A stretch of 43,625 bases of DNA, taken from positions 3,732 through 47,356 of IMG/VR virus record IMGVR_UViG_3300030117_003734. One strand, written 5' to 3'. A program made the position numbers and the translations under genes. Positions 1 to 5,596 of the stretch are shown in pieces (position 1 is the stretch's first letter; the number at the start of each line of letters is the position of its first letter). Under the pieces are notes generated by a model, which did not search any database, was not told where the DNA came from, and saw only the letters and a program-made list of their open reading frames with translations. The stretch is from a virus.

Positions 1-115
1 ACCCTTCCTTTGCTTACCGTCTCCCTTTTATCTCTGCTCTCTACTCTTTTATAATACTCGATTGCAATCACAATTCAAGCTGACTTGTGCCACTTTTTTT
101 AGTGTCTACTAGTGG
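1..115. other. Noncoding lead-in, no gene recognised
   Basis: The first 50 bases are pyrimidine rich. A TATAAT lies at 50-55, and a 10-base palindrome GATTGCAATC is at 60-69. A run of T is at 94-100. Short open frames exist but none has a convincing start or body. This could be the end of an upstream transcription unit or a promoter region; nothing more can be supported. Confidence 0.4.
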
Positions 116-143
116 TTGCATTTGACAGCGGATCGAGTATAGT
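116..143 (+). promoter_or_regulatory. Probable promoter for the first small operon
   Basis: TTGCAT (116-121) is separated by 16 bases from TATAGT (138-143), an acceptable sigma70-like pair. The ten bases GTGTCTACTA at 102-111 recur at 1955-1964, where they again precede a TTGC-type -35. The downstream leader holds TTCCCA at 162-167, six bases before the ATG at 173, as in the other leaders of this region. Confidence 0.5.
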
Positions 144-172
144 AAGAGTGTACAGAGATTATTCCCAAATCT

Positions 173-460
173 ATGACTACAGCATTTAAAAAAGAACTTT
201 ATAACGAGGACTTAGTTTATTCCTCAGTTCTCTTTGGTATGGGATTCTGGATCGACGACCAAGGTCTATTCATATCCGCACCAGAGTTCAGAGATGGTTC
301 GCTCGATATCGACAATGCGATTCCCGTATACGATTGGGAGAACTTCTCAGAACTTACAGAGCATCACATATCACACTTGATGCATATTGTACAAATGTGT
401 ACTTTGAAGAGAGACACACAACAAATTGAATACTACGCAGGAGTTTTTGGAAATGTCTAA
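173..460 (+). CDS. Hypothetical protein, 95 aa
   Basis: I do not recognise this family. The product is a small acidic soluble protein with many aromatic residues and no membrane segment or catalytic motif that I can name. The ATG is the first in frame after the putative promoter and follows a TTCCCA leader (162-167) rather than a Shine-Dalgarno site. The end of the gene overlaps the next start by eight bases, so the two are probably transcribed and translated together. It sits in the accessory small-gene region, where phages often carry early host-takeover genes. That role is inferred from position only. Confidence 0.7.
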   Translation: MTTAFKKELYNEDLVYSSVLFGMGFWIDDQGLFISAPEFRDGSLDIDNAIPVYDWENFSELTEHHISHLMHIVQMCTLKRDTQQIEYYAGVFGNV

Positions 461-671
461 AAGAGAACCGAACGGAATCAACATTCAACTTACACCGTGT
501 CAGTTTGATTACCTCTATGAAGTTATCATGATGGCATATGAGTTGGATGTACCAGACCAAAAAGGATGGGACATGCAAACTTATGACAATATGGTCGATA
601 ACGTTTGCAACGGAACCTCAACTTACCTTACAAACGATGTCAAAGGCATCCTACATAGACCAGTTGATTAA
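453..671 (+). CDS. Hypothetical protein, 72 aa
   Basis: This is an unrecognised small acidic protein. I chose the ATG at 453 because AGGAG lies at 439-443 with nine bases of spacing, a much better start than an in-frame TTG at 426. It overlaps the previous gene by eight bases and is followed after a few bases by a strong intrinsic terminator. It is therefore the last gene of a two-gene unit. The contrast with the first gene is notable: the internal gene uses a classic ribosome binding site, while the promoter-proximal gene carries the TTCCCA leader. Confidence 0.65.
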   Translation: MSKREPNGINIQLTPCQFDYLYEVIMMAYELDVPDQKGWDMQTYDNMVDNVCNGTSTYLTNDVKGILHRPVD

Positions 672-678
672 GTGTCAC

Positions 679-705
679 AAGGAGAGTTTAAACCTCTCCT
701 TTTTT
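679..705 (+). terminator. Intrinsic terminator
   Basis: An eight-base-pair stem (AAGGAGAG at 679-686 with CTCTCCTT at 694-701) closes a seven-base loop and runs into a T tract ending at 705. It ends the 173-671 unit. The next TTATAATA promoter box begins four bases after the T tract. Confidence 0.85.
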
Positions 706-708
706 CGT

Positions 709-730
709 TTATAATAAAACCATAAGGGAT
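709..730 (+). promoter_or_regulatory. Putative TTATAATA-type promoter
   Basis: TTATAATA at 709-716 is followed by a CATAAGGG start-like stretch, matching at equal spacing the boxes near 1527, 1990, 2426, 2826 and 3141. No TTGACA-like -35 is visible at the usual distance. The transcript would have a leader of about 90 bases before the ATG at 818, with TTCCCA at 805-810. Because that leader is longer than the others, a second start nearer the gene is possible. Confidence 0.5.
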
Positions 731-817
731 AGAGTTGTTACCACCCCAACCGAGATAATTTCAAAGGAAAGGTTTACGCGACTCTATTCTCTTAAATAAT
801 TTCATTCCCAAGAAACT

Positions 818-1264
818 ATGCCAAACTGGTGCAACAACAGAGTTGACTTCTACTCAGAAAACAAAGAGGATCTAAAGAAAGTCCTAGACATCTTTTCAAA
901 TAAAGAATCCATATTTGGTCAGATCATACCAGAACCAGATTGGAAGACAACACCAAACGACAAAGGCGAACTACCTGCTAAAGACCCAAGTGAACCAATG
1001 TTCCCACCAAAGTTTCCAGATGGTACAGTTGACGACAGATGGTATATGTGGAGAGTTTCAAATTGGGACACCAAGTGGGACGCATGCGACGTGGACATTA
1101 AGGAGGAAAGATACGAAGATGAGTTGGAATCTTTCACAGCAGAATTTGATACCGCGTGGTCACCACCCGAAGCAATCTGTCATGCGTTAAGGGATATGTT
1201 CCCAGATATATCAATTTCATGGTTCTTTGATGAACCAGGAATGCAAGTAGCGGGGTATCTATAA
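818..1264 (+). CDS. Api92-like protein with ferredoxin-like domain
   Basis: The product opens MPNWCNNRVDF and has the later signatures NWDTKWDA (about residue 82) and FDTAWSPP (about residue 110). These are hallmarks of the phage and plasmid family named after Phytophthora Api92, which has a ferredoxin-like fold (formerly DUF1281). At 148 residues it is a plausible full-length single-domain member. Its biochemical role is unknown; such proteins are widespread accessory genes in phages. TTCCCA at 805-810 precedes the ATG. The stop codon is directly followed by the ATG of the next gene, so the two form an operon. Confidence 0.75.
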   Translation: MPNWCNNRVDFYSENKEDLKKVLDIFSNKESIFGQIIPEPDWKTTPNDKGELPAKDPSEPMFPPKFPDGTVDDRWYMWRVSNWDTKWDACDVDIKEERYEDELESFTAEFDTAWSPPEAICHALRDMFPDISISWFFDEPGMQVAGYL

Positions 1265-1486
1265 ATGGCATATTGTGACGTATGCTGTAACTTTGACCGC
1301 ACATTTAGGGGTGCTGATGGAAGCACCTCTCCAAGTTATCAACCCGATCTCTATTACTACTGGGACGCACCATTAGAGGAGGATTACGACTGGCGGGACA
1401 GCTTTCCTGATGTTGATTGTATGTGCGAAGTCTGTTTTGATATAGCAAATTCAGAAAAGAAAATCAAGTGGAGGTGTGCCAGTTAA
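1265..1486 (+). CDS. Small cysteine-rich hypothetical protein
   Basis: This 73-residue product has Cys at positions 4, 7 and 8 near the N-terminus and at 52, 54, 57 and 71 near the C-terminus. The two CxxC-like pairs could bind zinc in a ribbon. The middle is rich in Tyr, Trp and Asp. I do not recognise a family. The start abuts the stop of the Api92-like gene with no gap, implying translational coupling and shared expression. Confidence 0.7.
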   Translation: MAYCDVCCNFDRTFRGADGSTSPSYQPDLYYYWDAPLEEDYDWRDSFPDVDCMCEVCFDIANSEKKIKWRCAS

Positions 1487-1513
1487 TTATGTGTCACAAT
1501 CTACCACGCATCG

Positions 1514-1549
1514 GGTACAAAGTACCTTATAATAAAAGAGTAAACAAAG
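1514..1549 (+). promoter_or_regulatory. Hairpin plus TTATAATA promoter
   Basis: GGTAC (1514-1518) and GTACC (1522-1526) form a short stem with a three-base loop. TTATAATA starts at 1527, touching the stem. The start region reads AGTAAACAAAGG, resembling the CATAACAAA of the sister boxes. The downstream leader has GGAG at 1549-1552 and TTCCCA at 1554-1559 before the ATG at 1563. Confidence 0.5.
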
Positions 1550-1562
1550 GAGATTCCCACCT

Positions 1563-1691
1563 ATGTCAACACTACACCACGAAGACTTACTTCTTTCAAT
1601 CTTTGATGAAGTATGCGAAGCATTTCCATATCTTGATGAAGAGAAACAAATCGAAATCGCAAACCAAAGATTTGAGGACATATGCCAATGA
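1563..1691 (+). CDS. Hypothetical micro-protein, 42 aa
   Basis: This is an acidic 42-residue product, probably helical. It is the first of three overlapping mini-genes behind the promoter near 1527. The start is supported by GGAG plus TTCCCA just upstream and by the ATGA overlap with the next gene at 1688. No family or function is recognised. Support comes from the ordered start-stop overlaps and absence of a competing frame rather than from homology. Confidence 0.5.
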   Translation: MSTLHHEDLLLSIFDEVCEAFPYLDEEKQIEIANQRFEDICQ

Positions 1692-1813
1692 ATCACGAAC
1701 AGATTAAGGCAGCAAGCACAGCGAAACTCAGAGATTATCTTAAACAGGGTTTAGCAGATGTTGAAGAGTCGGACATGATTGAATATGAACTTTACATCAG
1801 GGAGTATTCATAA
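1688..1813 (+). CDS. Hypothetical micro-protein, 41 aa
   Basis: This unrecognised, probably helical protein of 41 residues starts at an ATG that overlaps the preceding stop (ATGA). An in-frame ATG at 1682 would add two residues. It ends TAA, whose last base is the first base of the next ATG (TAATG). Such chained overlaps suggest translational coupling across the mini-operon at 1563-1953. Confidence 0.5.
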   Translation: MNHEQIKAASTAKLRDYLKQGLADVEESDMIEYELYIREYS

Positions 1814-1953
1814 TGGACTATGATGAAATCCTCAAGTGTTATGAAGGCGAAACCGAACAGCATGCAAACACTTCATTTGAGTTTGGTTTAATGAATGATA
1901 CCTATTGGTGTCTATTCAGAGATCATGACATGTTAGAGTATGCCAGTCGTTAA
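1813..1953 (+). CDS. Hypothetical micro-protein, 46 aa
   Basis: This is an acidic, aromatic-rich product of 46 residues with no recognised domain. The ATG overlaps the previous stop by one base. It is the last gene of its mini-operon; the next promoter region begins within about 15 bases of the stop. The role is unknown. Confidence 0.5.
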   Translation: MDYDEILKCYEGETEQHANTSFEFGLMNDTYWCLFRDHDMLEYASR

Positions 1954-1968
1954 GGTGTCTACTATCCG

Positions 1969-2009
1969 TTGCTTTCATGTACTCATGCATTATAATGAGT
2001 ACATAAGCA
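1969..2009 (+). promoter_or_regulatory. Promoter with a palindrome around the -10
   Basis: TTGCTT (1969-1974) lies 16 bases before TATAAT (1991-1996), a good sigma70-like pair. The -10 lies inside a perfect 10-base inverted repeat (ATGTACTCAT at 1977-1986 and ATGAGTACAT at 1995-2004, eight-base gap). The start region matches the shared CATAA(G)CAAA pattern. GTGTCTACTA at 1955-1964 repeats the element at 102-111. The palindrome could be an operator or an RNA hairpin. Confidence 0.6.
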
Positions 2010-2025
2010 AATTTCCCATTTGATT

Positions 2026-2139
2026 ATGAGCAATCAACAAAAGAAGGCAAAAGCACTTCTTAATTCAAAAATTGATTTGATGGAATACTTCTTAGGAAGT
2101 GACCCAAAGAAAACATCTTATTACAAAAACAACAAATGA
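2026..2139 (+). CDS. Hypothetical micro-protein, 37 aa
   Basis: This Lys-rich 37-residue product follows the promoter near 1991, with TTCCCA at 2013-2018 in its leader. Its TGA overlaps the ATG of the next gene (ATGA at 2136-2139), suggesting it also serves to deliver ribosomes to that gene. No family is recognised, and a purely regulatory leader-peptide role is possible. Confidence 0.5.
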   Translation: MSNQQKKAKALLNSKIDLMEYFLGSDPKKTSYYKNNK

Positions 2140-2384
2140 ACAACTTCAAAGAATTTCTTGATTACGTTGAATCATTCTATCTTCCATCTCACCCTGACGT
2201 ACTCTACCCAATCGACAATCTAACCAGAGAGGAGATCGCATTAGCAACACTGAATTATTTGGATCTATGTGCTGTAAGTGACGTGGTTAACTGGGGTGAT
2301 GGTGACTCTTTGGATCGTGAAAGAGTCAGAGAGTTTATCATAAGCAGACGATCAACCAAACCGCAGCTGCCAGTGTTCACTTAA
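2136..2384 (+). CDS. Hypothetical protein, 82 aa
   Basis: This acidic protein of 82 residues opens with a probable helical segment and contains many Asp and Glu residues. I do not recognise the family. It is coupled by an ATGA overlap to the 37-residue gene upstream. The stop is followed within 20 bases by the hairpin and promoter at 2403. Confidence 0.65.
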   Translation: MNNFKEFLDYVESFYLPSHPDVLYPIDNLTREEIALATLNYLDLCAVSDVVNWGDGDSLDRERVREFIISRRSTKPQLPVFT

Positions 2385-2402
2385 AATACTGGCACACCTA
2401 TC

Positions 2403-2447
2403 ACCCCATTCGATCAGAGTGGGGTTTATAATAGAATCATAGCAAAC
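2403..2447 (+). promoter_or_regulatory. Terminator-like hairpin fused to TTATAATA promoter
   Basis: ACCCCATTC (2403-2411) pairs with GAGTGGGGT (2417-2425) over a five-base loop. TTATAATA follows directly at 2426-2433 and then CATAGCAAAC. The unit is nearly duplicated at 2803-2848, exactly 400 bases on, with the same stem and a different loop. TTCCCA at 2457-2462 precedes the ATG at 2465. The hairpin probably ends the upstream message, and the promoter starts the next. Confidence 0.6.
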
Positions 2448-2464
2448 GTTATTCCTTTCCCAAC

Positions 2465-2785
2465 ATGCGTAAAATTGAAATGATGATGAACTCAGCAATC
2501 AGATACAGAAAGAACTTCTCATCTGGTAATACTACAGTTCGTGCTTTCAGAGAGTCAGTTGAAGTTTATCTACACGGAAACAACATCGCTTCACTTGATA
2601 CAGCAACCCACGCTCTCACCATCTTTGATGGCGGTTGGCAGTCTAACACCACAAAATCAAGACTCAATGCACTACTTGATGAGTTCGTGCCTAGCATGCG
2701 TATCTTTCAAAACGATTGGACTTGGTACATCTCCGACAGTTTAGACGGTTCAAAACAACTTTTTACATCAGGTATGACAGTTTAA
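2465..2785 (+). CDS. Conserved phage hypothetical protein, 106 aa
   Basis: The product opens MRKIEMMMNSAI and contains LHGNNIA (about residue 36) and GGWQSNTTKSRLNAL (about residue 56). I recall this signature from small proteins found widely in phages and mobile DNA, but I know no function. It looks like a compact alpha/beta protein of normal length. It is a single-gene unit between two nearly identical hairpin-promoter elements. TTCCCA lies three bases before the ATG. Confidence 0.7.
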   Translation: MRKIEMMMNSAIRYRKNFSSGNTTVRAFRESVEVYLHGNNIASLDTATHALTIFDGGWQSNTTKSRLNALLDEFVPSMRIFQNDWTWYISDSLDGSKQLFTSGMTV

Positions 2786-2802
2786 TTACTGTCACACCCA
2801 TC

Positions 2803-2848
2803 ACCCCATTCGTATAGAGTGGGGTTTATAATAAGAACATAACAAACA
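2803..2848 (+). promoter_or_regulatory. Second copy of the hairpin-promoter unit
   Basis: The stem ACCCCATTC/GAGTGGGGT is identical to that at 2403-2425, but the loop differs (GTATA instead of GATCA), as expected if RNA structure is what matters. TTATAATA is at 2826-2833, followed by CATAACAAAC. TTCCCA at 2852-2857 precedes the ATG at 2860. Confidence 0.6.
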
Positions 2849-2859
2849 AAGTTCCCAAC

Positions 2860-3102
2860 ATGTACACAGAAAAAAGAGTTATCAGACCAAACGACGAAGT
2901 TGTAAGATACTACTGCGACAACGGATATGGTCTATCAGTTGCATGTCATGATCATTCTTACGGAGGATCCGAAGGTCTTTATGAGATTGCTCTTTTAAAA
3001 GATGACAAAATTTCATATGACGATCATGAGTGGCAAGACGTTCGCGGGTGGTTAACCAAAGCAGAGGTTTGGAGTTGGTTGAGAATTGTTTCAGAGTATT
3101 AA
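2860..3102 (+). CDS. Hypothetical protein, 80 aa
   Basis: The protein is acidic and aromatic-rich, with a Gly- and His-containing centre and a Trp-rich C-terminus. No family is recognised. It forms its own transcription unit between the promoter at 2826 and the hairpin at 3114. The start at 2860 is backed by the TTCCCA leader, two bases upstream. A 162-residue open frame on the other strand is a shadow of this gene and its neighbour. Confidence 0.65.
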   Translation: MYTEKRVIRPNDEVVRYYCDNGYGLSVACHDHSYGGSEGLYEIALLKDDKISYDDHEWQDVRGWLTKAEVWSWLRIVSEY

Positions 3103-3113
3103 ACATATGCCAC

Positions 3114-3160
3114 GGGAACTTTAATCGGTTCCCATATCCTTTATAATAAGTACATAACAA
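3114..3160 (+). promoter_or_regulatory. Hairpin plus TTATAATA promoter
   Basis: GGGAAC (3114-3119) pairs perfectly with GTTCCC (3128-3133) over an eight-base loop. TTATAATA at 3141-3148 and CATAACAAAG follow. TTCCCA at 3164-3169 precedes the ATG at 3171. The layout is that of the units at 1514, 2403 and 2803, but with an unrelated stem sequence. Confidence 0.6.
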
Positions 3161-3170
3161 AGTTTCCCAC

Positions 3171-3407
3171 ATGACAAAAACCCAAAGATTAATCAACAGA
3201 ATCAAAGAAGTCGAAAACTTCGAAAACGTTGCTTTCTTATGCGAAGACTTCGAAACCTTTATAGATGAAGTCGCAGAATGGGGAGTTGATTCAATCGCAA
3301 AGGTTGACTTTGATGACCCCGAAGTGAACCGCCCTATGATGGATGCGTTCTTTGCTTCATTCGGTTGCACACCATCTAACCCACATCCAGCAGGGAGGTA
3401 TGCGTAA
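3171..3407 (+). CDS. Hypothetical protein, 78 aa
   Basis: This acidic protein has a Lys/Arg-rich helical start and a Pro/Gly-rich C-terminus. The family is not recognised. It is the promoter-proximal gene of a unit that continues into the nucleotidyltransferase-like gene, whose ATG overlaps its TAA by one base. The shared promoter suggests the two act in the same stage of infection. Confidence 0.65.
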   Translation: MTKTQRLINRIKEVENFENVAFLCEDFETFIDEVAEWGVDSIAKVDFDDPEVNRPMMDAFFASFGCTPSNPHPAGRYA

Positions 3408-4291
3408 TGAAAAACCTACACATTGAACACCCAGAGGACACCATTCTAACTGGTGACCTCTCCGTATTAGATGCGTTCACCGCAGACAATCACTACTCAG
3501 TTAAGATTGACGGATCACCCGCTATTGTGTGGGGTACTGATCCAGAGAATGGCAAGTTCTTTGTCGGCACCAAGTCCGTATTTAATAAGAGAACCCCGAA
3601 GGTTAATTATAGCATACAGGACATTGAACGCAATCACCCTGACTTTGAATTGAATTCAATCTTAATACGTTGTTTTAACTGTTTACCACGTATCGGTTTT
3701 GAGGGTCGTGTATTTCAAGGGGATTTCATCGGATTCGGAGGTTACAGAGATTATAAACCGAACGCAATCAGTTATACTTTCGATACTGTTCAGAACGTGG
3801 GTGTAGTCGTCGCACCACACACAGAGTATAAGGGAACAACTCTTAAGGACATGAACGCAGAACCCTTAATTGAGAAGTTAGATCCGACAATGTTTGTTCA
3901 ACCTGATGCGTGGATCAGTGAGTATAAGGGCAACGTAATGAATATTGACATGATGATAGGGTTCGCCCGTCAGATGGCAACACTTGTTGACTTCGCCACC
4001 CCAAAGGAAGCGGAGTTATTAAAGAAGGATCTAAATGCATACATTCGTGACGGTGATGAAGTGGTAGCAGAGGAGTTCGCTAACTATCAGTTGGTTCGCT
4101 TGTGGTGCTTAGTTGAGAACATCAAAACTGAATATATGAAGTTAATGCGGGATGATTTCAAGGTTGATTGCTTCTTAGGTAATGAATACGTAGACGGTGA
4201 GGGATACGTCATGACGGGTGAGCATGGCACATATAAATTGGTGAACCGTTGGGTGTTCAGTCATTATAACTTTAATATCGTTCGTTCGTGA
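3407..4291 (+). CDS. Nucleotidyltransferase / RNA-ligase-like protein
   Basis: The order of motifs is that of the covalent nucleotidyltransferase superfamily (DNA and RNA ligases, capping enzymes). Motif I KIDG has the candidate AMP-accepting lysine at residue 33. FQGD (103-106) resembles motif III, EGYV (265-268) motif IV and YKLV (276-279) motif V. About 160 residues, mostly helical, separate motifs III and IV, far more than in T4 Rnl1 or Rnl2, so the substrate cannot be assigned. Cyanophages carry relatives of this protein, usually unannotated. RNA or DNA end sealing or capping is the inferred activity. At 294 residues it appears complete and ends just before a strong hairpin. Arg is often CGT, unlike the AGA-rich structural genes. 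Confidence 0.6.
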   Translation: MKNLHIEHPEDTILTGDLSVLDAFTADNHYSVKIDGSPAIVWGTDPENGKFFVGTKSVFNKRTPKVNYSIQDIERNHPDFELNSILIRCFNCLPRIGFEGRVFQGDFIGFGGYRDYKPNAISYTFDTVQNVGVVVAPHTEYKGTTLKDMNAEPLIEKLDPTMFVQPDAWISEYKGNVMNIDMMIGFARQMATLVDFATPKEAELLKKDLNAYIRDGDEVVAEEFANYQLVRLWCLVENIKTEYMKLMRDDFKVDCFLGNEYVDGEGYVMTGEHGTYKLVNRWVFSHYNFNIVRS

Positions 4292-4300
4292 TACAGCAGT

Positions 4301-4326
4301 TATATGGGGGTTGATGCCCCCGTATA
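4301..4326 (+). terminator. Strong hairpin after the ligase-like gene
   Basis: TATATGGGGG (4301-4310) pairs with CCCCCGTATA (4317-4326), one G-T pair included, over a six-base loop. No T tract follows, so this may be an RNA-stabilising 3' structure or a weak terminator rather than a classic one. The remaining gap to the next gene (4327-4435) holds AT-rich sequence with a TATATAA box at 4406-4412. Confidence 0.6.
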
Positions 4327-4435
4327 TAAAAACCGATAGAGTCCCTAAGCTATAAACGACCCAATTCGACCTTTAAATATACAAGACTACAAATTTTTTT
4401 TTCGCTATATAAAATCAAGTGCAAAGGTTCACTGA

Positions 4436-4609
4436 ATGAAAAAAAATTTCGAAAATATTTTTTCGACTGTAGAGATCGATCCAGTTACAGACAGGTATCA
4501 TATTACAATTCCAGAGGAAATTATTAATGAATTTGACTGGTACGAGGATCTTGTGTTAAAATGGAACATAGATAACGGAGACATTTACATCACGGAGGCA
4601 GATGACTAA
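4436..4609 (+). CDS. Small AbrB/SpoVT-like protein, 57 aa
   Basis: The centre reads YHITIPEEIINEFDWYEDLV and is followed by an Asp-rich strand segment. This looks like the swapped-hairpin beta fold of AbrB/MazE-type DNA-binding proteins, where IP near a Trp is typical. The match is by eye. The length is normal for one such domain. It overlaps the next gene by eight bases and is conserved beside it in marine T4-like phages as I recall. It may be a regulator; that is inference. Confidence 0.5.
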   Translation: MKKNFENIFSTVEIDPVTDRYHITIPEEIINEFDWYEDLVLKWNIDNGDIYITEADD

Positions 4610-4787
4610 AGTTCAAACAAAATCGTATCACGTTTATTTGAATGAAAGGTGTCTATTTAAAAATTTAAATCAAGAAGAGTTTAATATTGTGTGGAATCGG
4701 ATATATAAATCTTACTGGACAGATGAGGTAACCTACGTTGAAGTTACGGAAAACCCGATAGAGGAACACGAAGAATCCTCTTATTGA
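4602..4787 (+). CDS. Conserved small phage protein, 61 aa
   Basis: The protein has the pattern SYHVYLNERCLFKNLNQEEF, which I associate with a small conserved family of cyanophage proteins without known function. It is acidic at the C-terminus. The ATG lies inside the previous gene, eight bases before its end, so the pair is coupled. The -35 of the next promoter overlaps its stop codon. Confidence 0.65.
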   Translation: MTKVQTKSYHVYLNERCLFKNLNQEEFNIVWNRIYKSYWTDEVTYVEVTENPIEEHEESSY

Positions 4788-4812
4788 CATTCGCTATATA
4801 ATATTGTATGAT
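4784..4812 (+). promoter_or_regulatory. Consensus sigma70 promoter
   Basis: TTGACA (4784-4789) is followed after exactly 17 bases by TATGAT (4807-4812), the best host-type promoter in the window. The expected start is about 4819, giving a leader of about 16 bases before the ATG at 4835. An alternative TATAAT at 4797-4802 is too close to that -35. TTCGCTATATAA at 4790-4801 repeats the element at 4401-4412. Confidence 0.75.
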
Positions 4813-4834
4813 ATGAATGTAATTACAAAACATT

Positions 4835-5596
4835 ATGGCTAAAGGATTTACAGTAAAGGCAAACCCTCCCGCAAAGAAAAAAAGCAATAAAGAAGAGTGG
4901 GATTATGATAAAGCAAAAGAATTATTAAAAGGTAAATCAGTTGTATTTTGTTTACCAGGTCGAGGAGTCTCATATACTTACTTAAAATCATTTGTTCAAC
5001 TCTGTTTTGATCTTGTACAAGCAGGAGCAAGTATACAGATTAGTCAAGACTATTCATCAATGGTAAACTTTGCCAGATGTAAGTGTCTTGGTGCAAATGT
5101 ATTAAGAGGTCCTGATCAAATGCCATGGGATGGTAAGTTAAACTATGACTATCAATTGTGGATTGATTCTGATATTGTCTTTAATTCAGAAAAATTCTTT
5201 CAACTTGTATTAATGGATAAAGATATCGCAGGTGGATGGTATTGTACCGAAGATGGTAGAACTACTTCTGTTGCACATTGGTTAGATGAGGATGATTTTC
5301 GAACCAATGGTGGTGTAATGAATCACGAGACTCTCGAAAGTATATCCAAGAGAAAGAAACCATTCACAGTTGACTATACAGGTTTTGGTTGGCTTCTCAT
5401 TAAGAAGGGTGTATTTGAACATGAAGACATGAAGTATCCATGGTTCGCACCAAAGATGCAGGTATTTGAATCTGGAGAAGTGCAGGATATGTGTGGAGAA
5501 GATGTCTCATTCTGTTTAGATGCAAAAGAAGCAGGATTTGAAATCTGGTGCGACCCACGAATTCGTGTTGGACATGAAAAAACAAGAGTAATCTAA
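4835..5596 (+). CDS. Family-2-like glycosyltransferase
   Basis: This is a GT-A-type glycosyltransferase of 253 residues. Strand-rich SVVFCLPGRG (about 35-44) begins the nucleotide-binding fold. QLWIDSDIVF supplies the DxD metal and sugar-nucleotide motif at 111-113. TGFGWLLI (about 184) and EDVSFCLDAKEAGF near the C-terminus match the acceptor-side ED motif of GT2 enzymes. Related genes are common in cyanophages. It might glycosylate a phage or host surface component or modify DNA; the sequence does not decide. A consensus promoter lies directly upstream. The next ATG begins right after its stop. Confidence 0.75.
   Translation: MAKGFTVKANPPAKKKSNKEEWDYDKAKELLKGKSVVFCLPGRGVSYTYLKSFVQLCFDLVQAGASIQISQDYSSMVNFARCKCLGANVLRGPDQMPWDGKLNYDYQLWIDSDIVFNSEKFFQLVLMDKDIAGGWYCTEDGRTTSVAHWLDEDDFRTNGGVMNHETLESISKRKKPFTVDYTGFGWLLIKKGVFEHEDMKYPWFAPKMQVFESGEVQDMCGEDVSFCLDAKEAGFEIWCDPRIRVGHEKTRVI

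Noticed and set aside
122-143. TTGACA (122-127) paired with TATAGT (138-143)
   Set aside because: The spacer is only ten bases. TTGCAT at 116 gives a usable 16-base spacer instead.
426-452. TTG start extending the gene at 453
   Set aside because: AGGAG is correctly spaced for the ATG at 453, and the extension lies fully in the previous gene.
915-1190. Plus-strand frame overlapping the Api92-like gene
   Set aside because: The other frame has clear family signatures; this one has none.
1468-1707. 79-residue frame across the 1527 promoter
   Set aside because: It would run through the hairpin-promoter and the overlapping mini-genes that have better start signals.
2882-3370. 162-residue open frame on the minus strand
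   Set aside because: It lies across two plus-strand genes with their own promoters and has no start signals; its composition is that of an antisense shadow.
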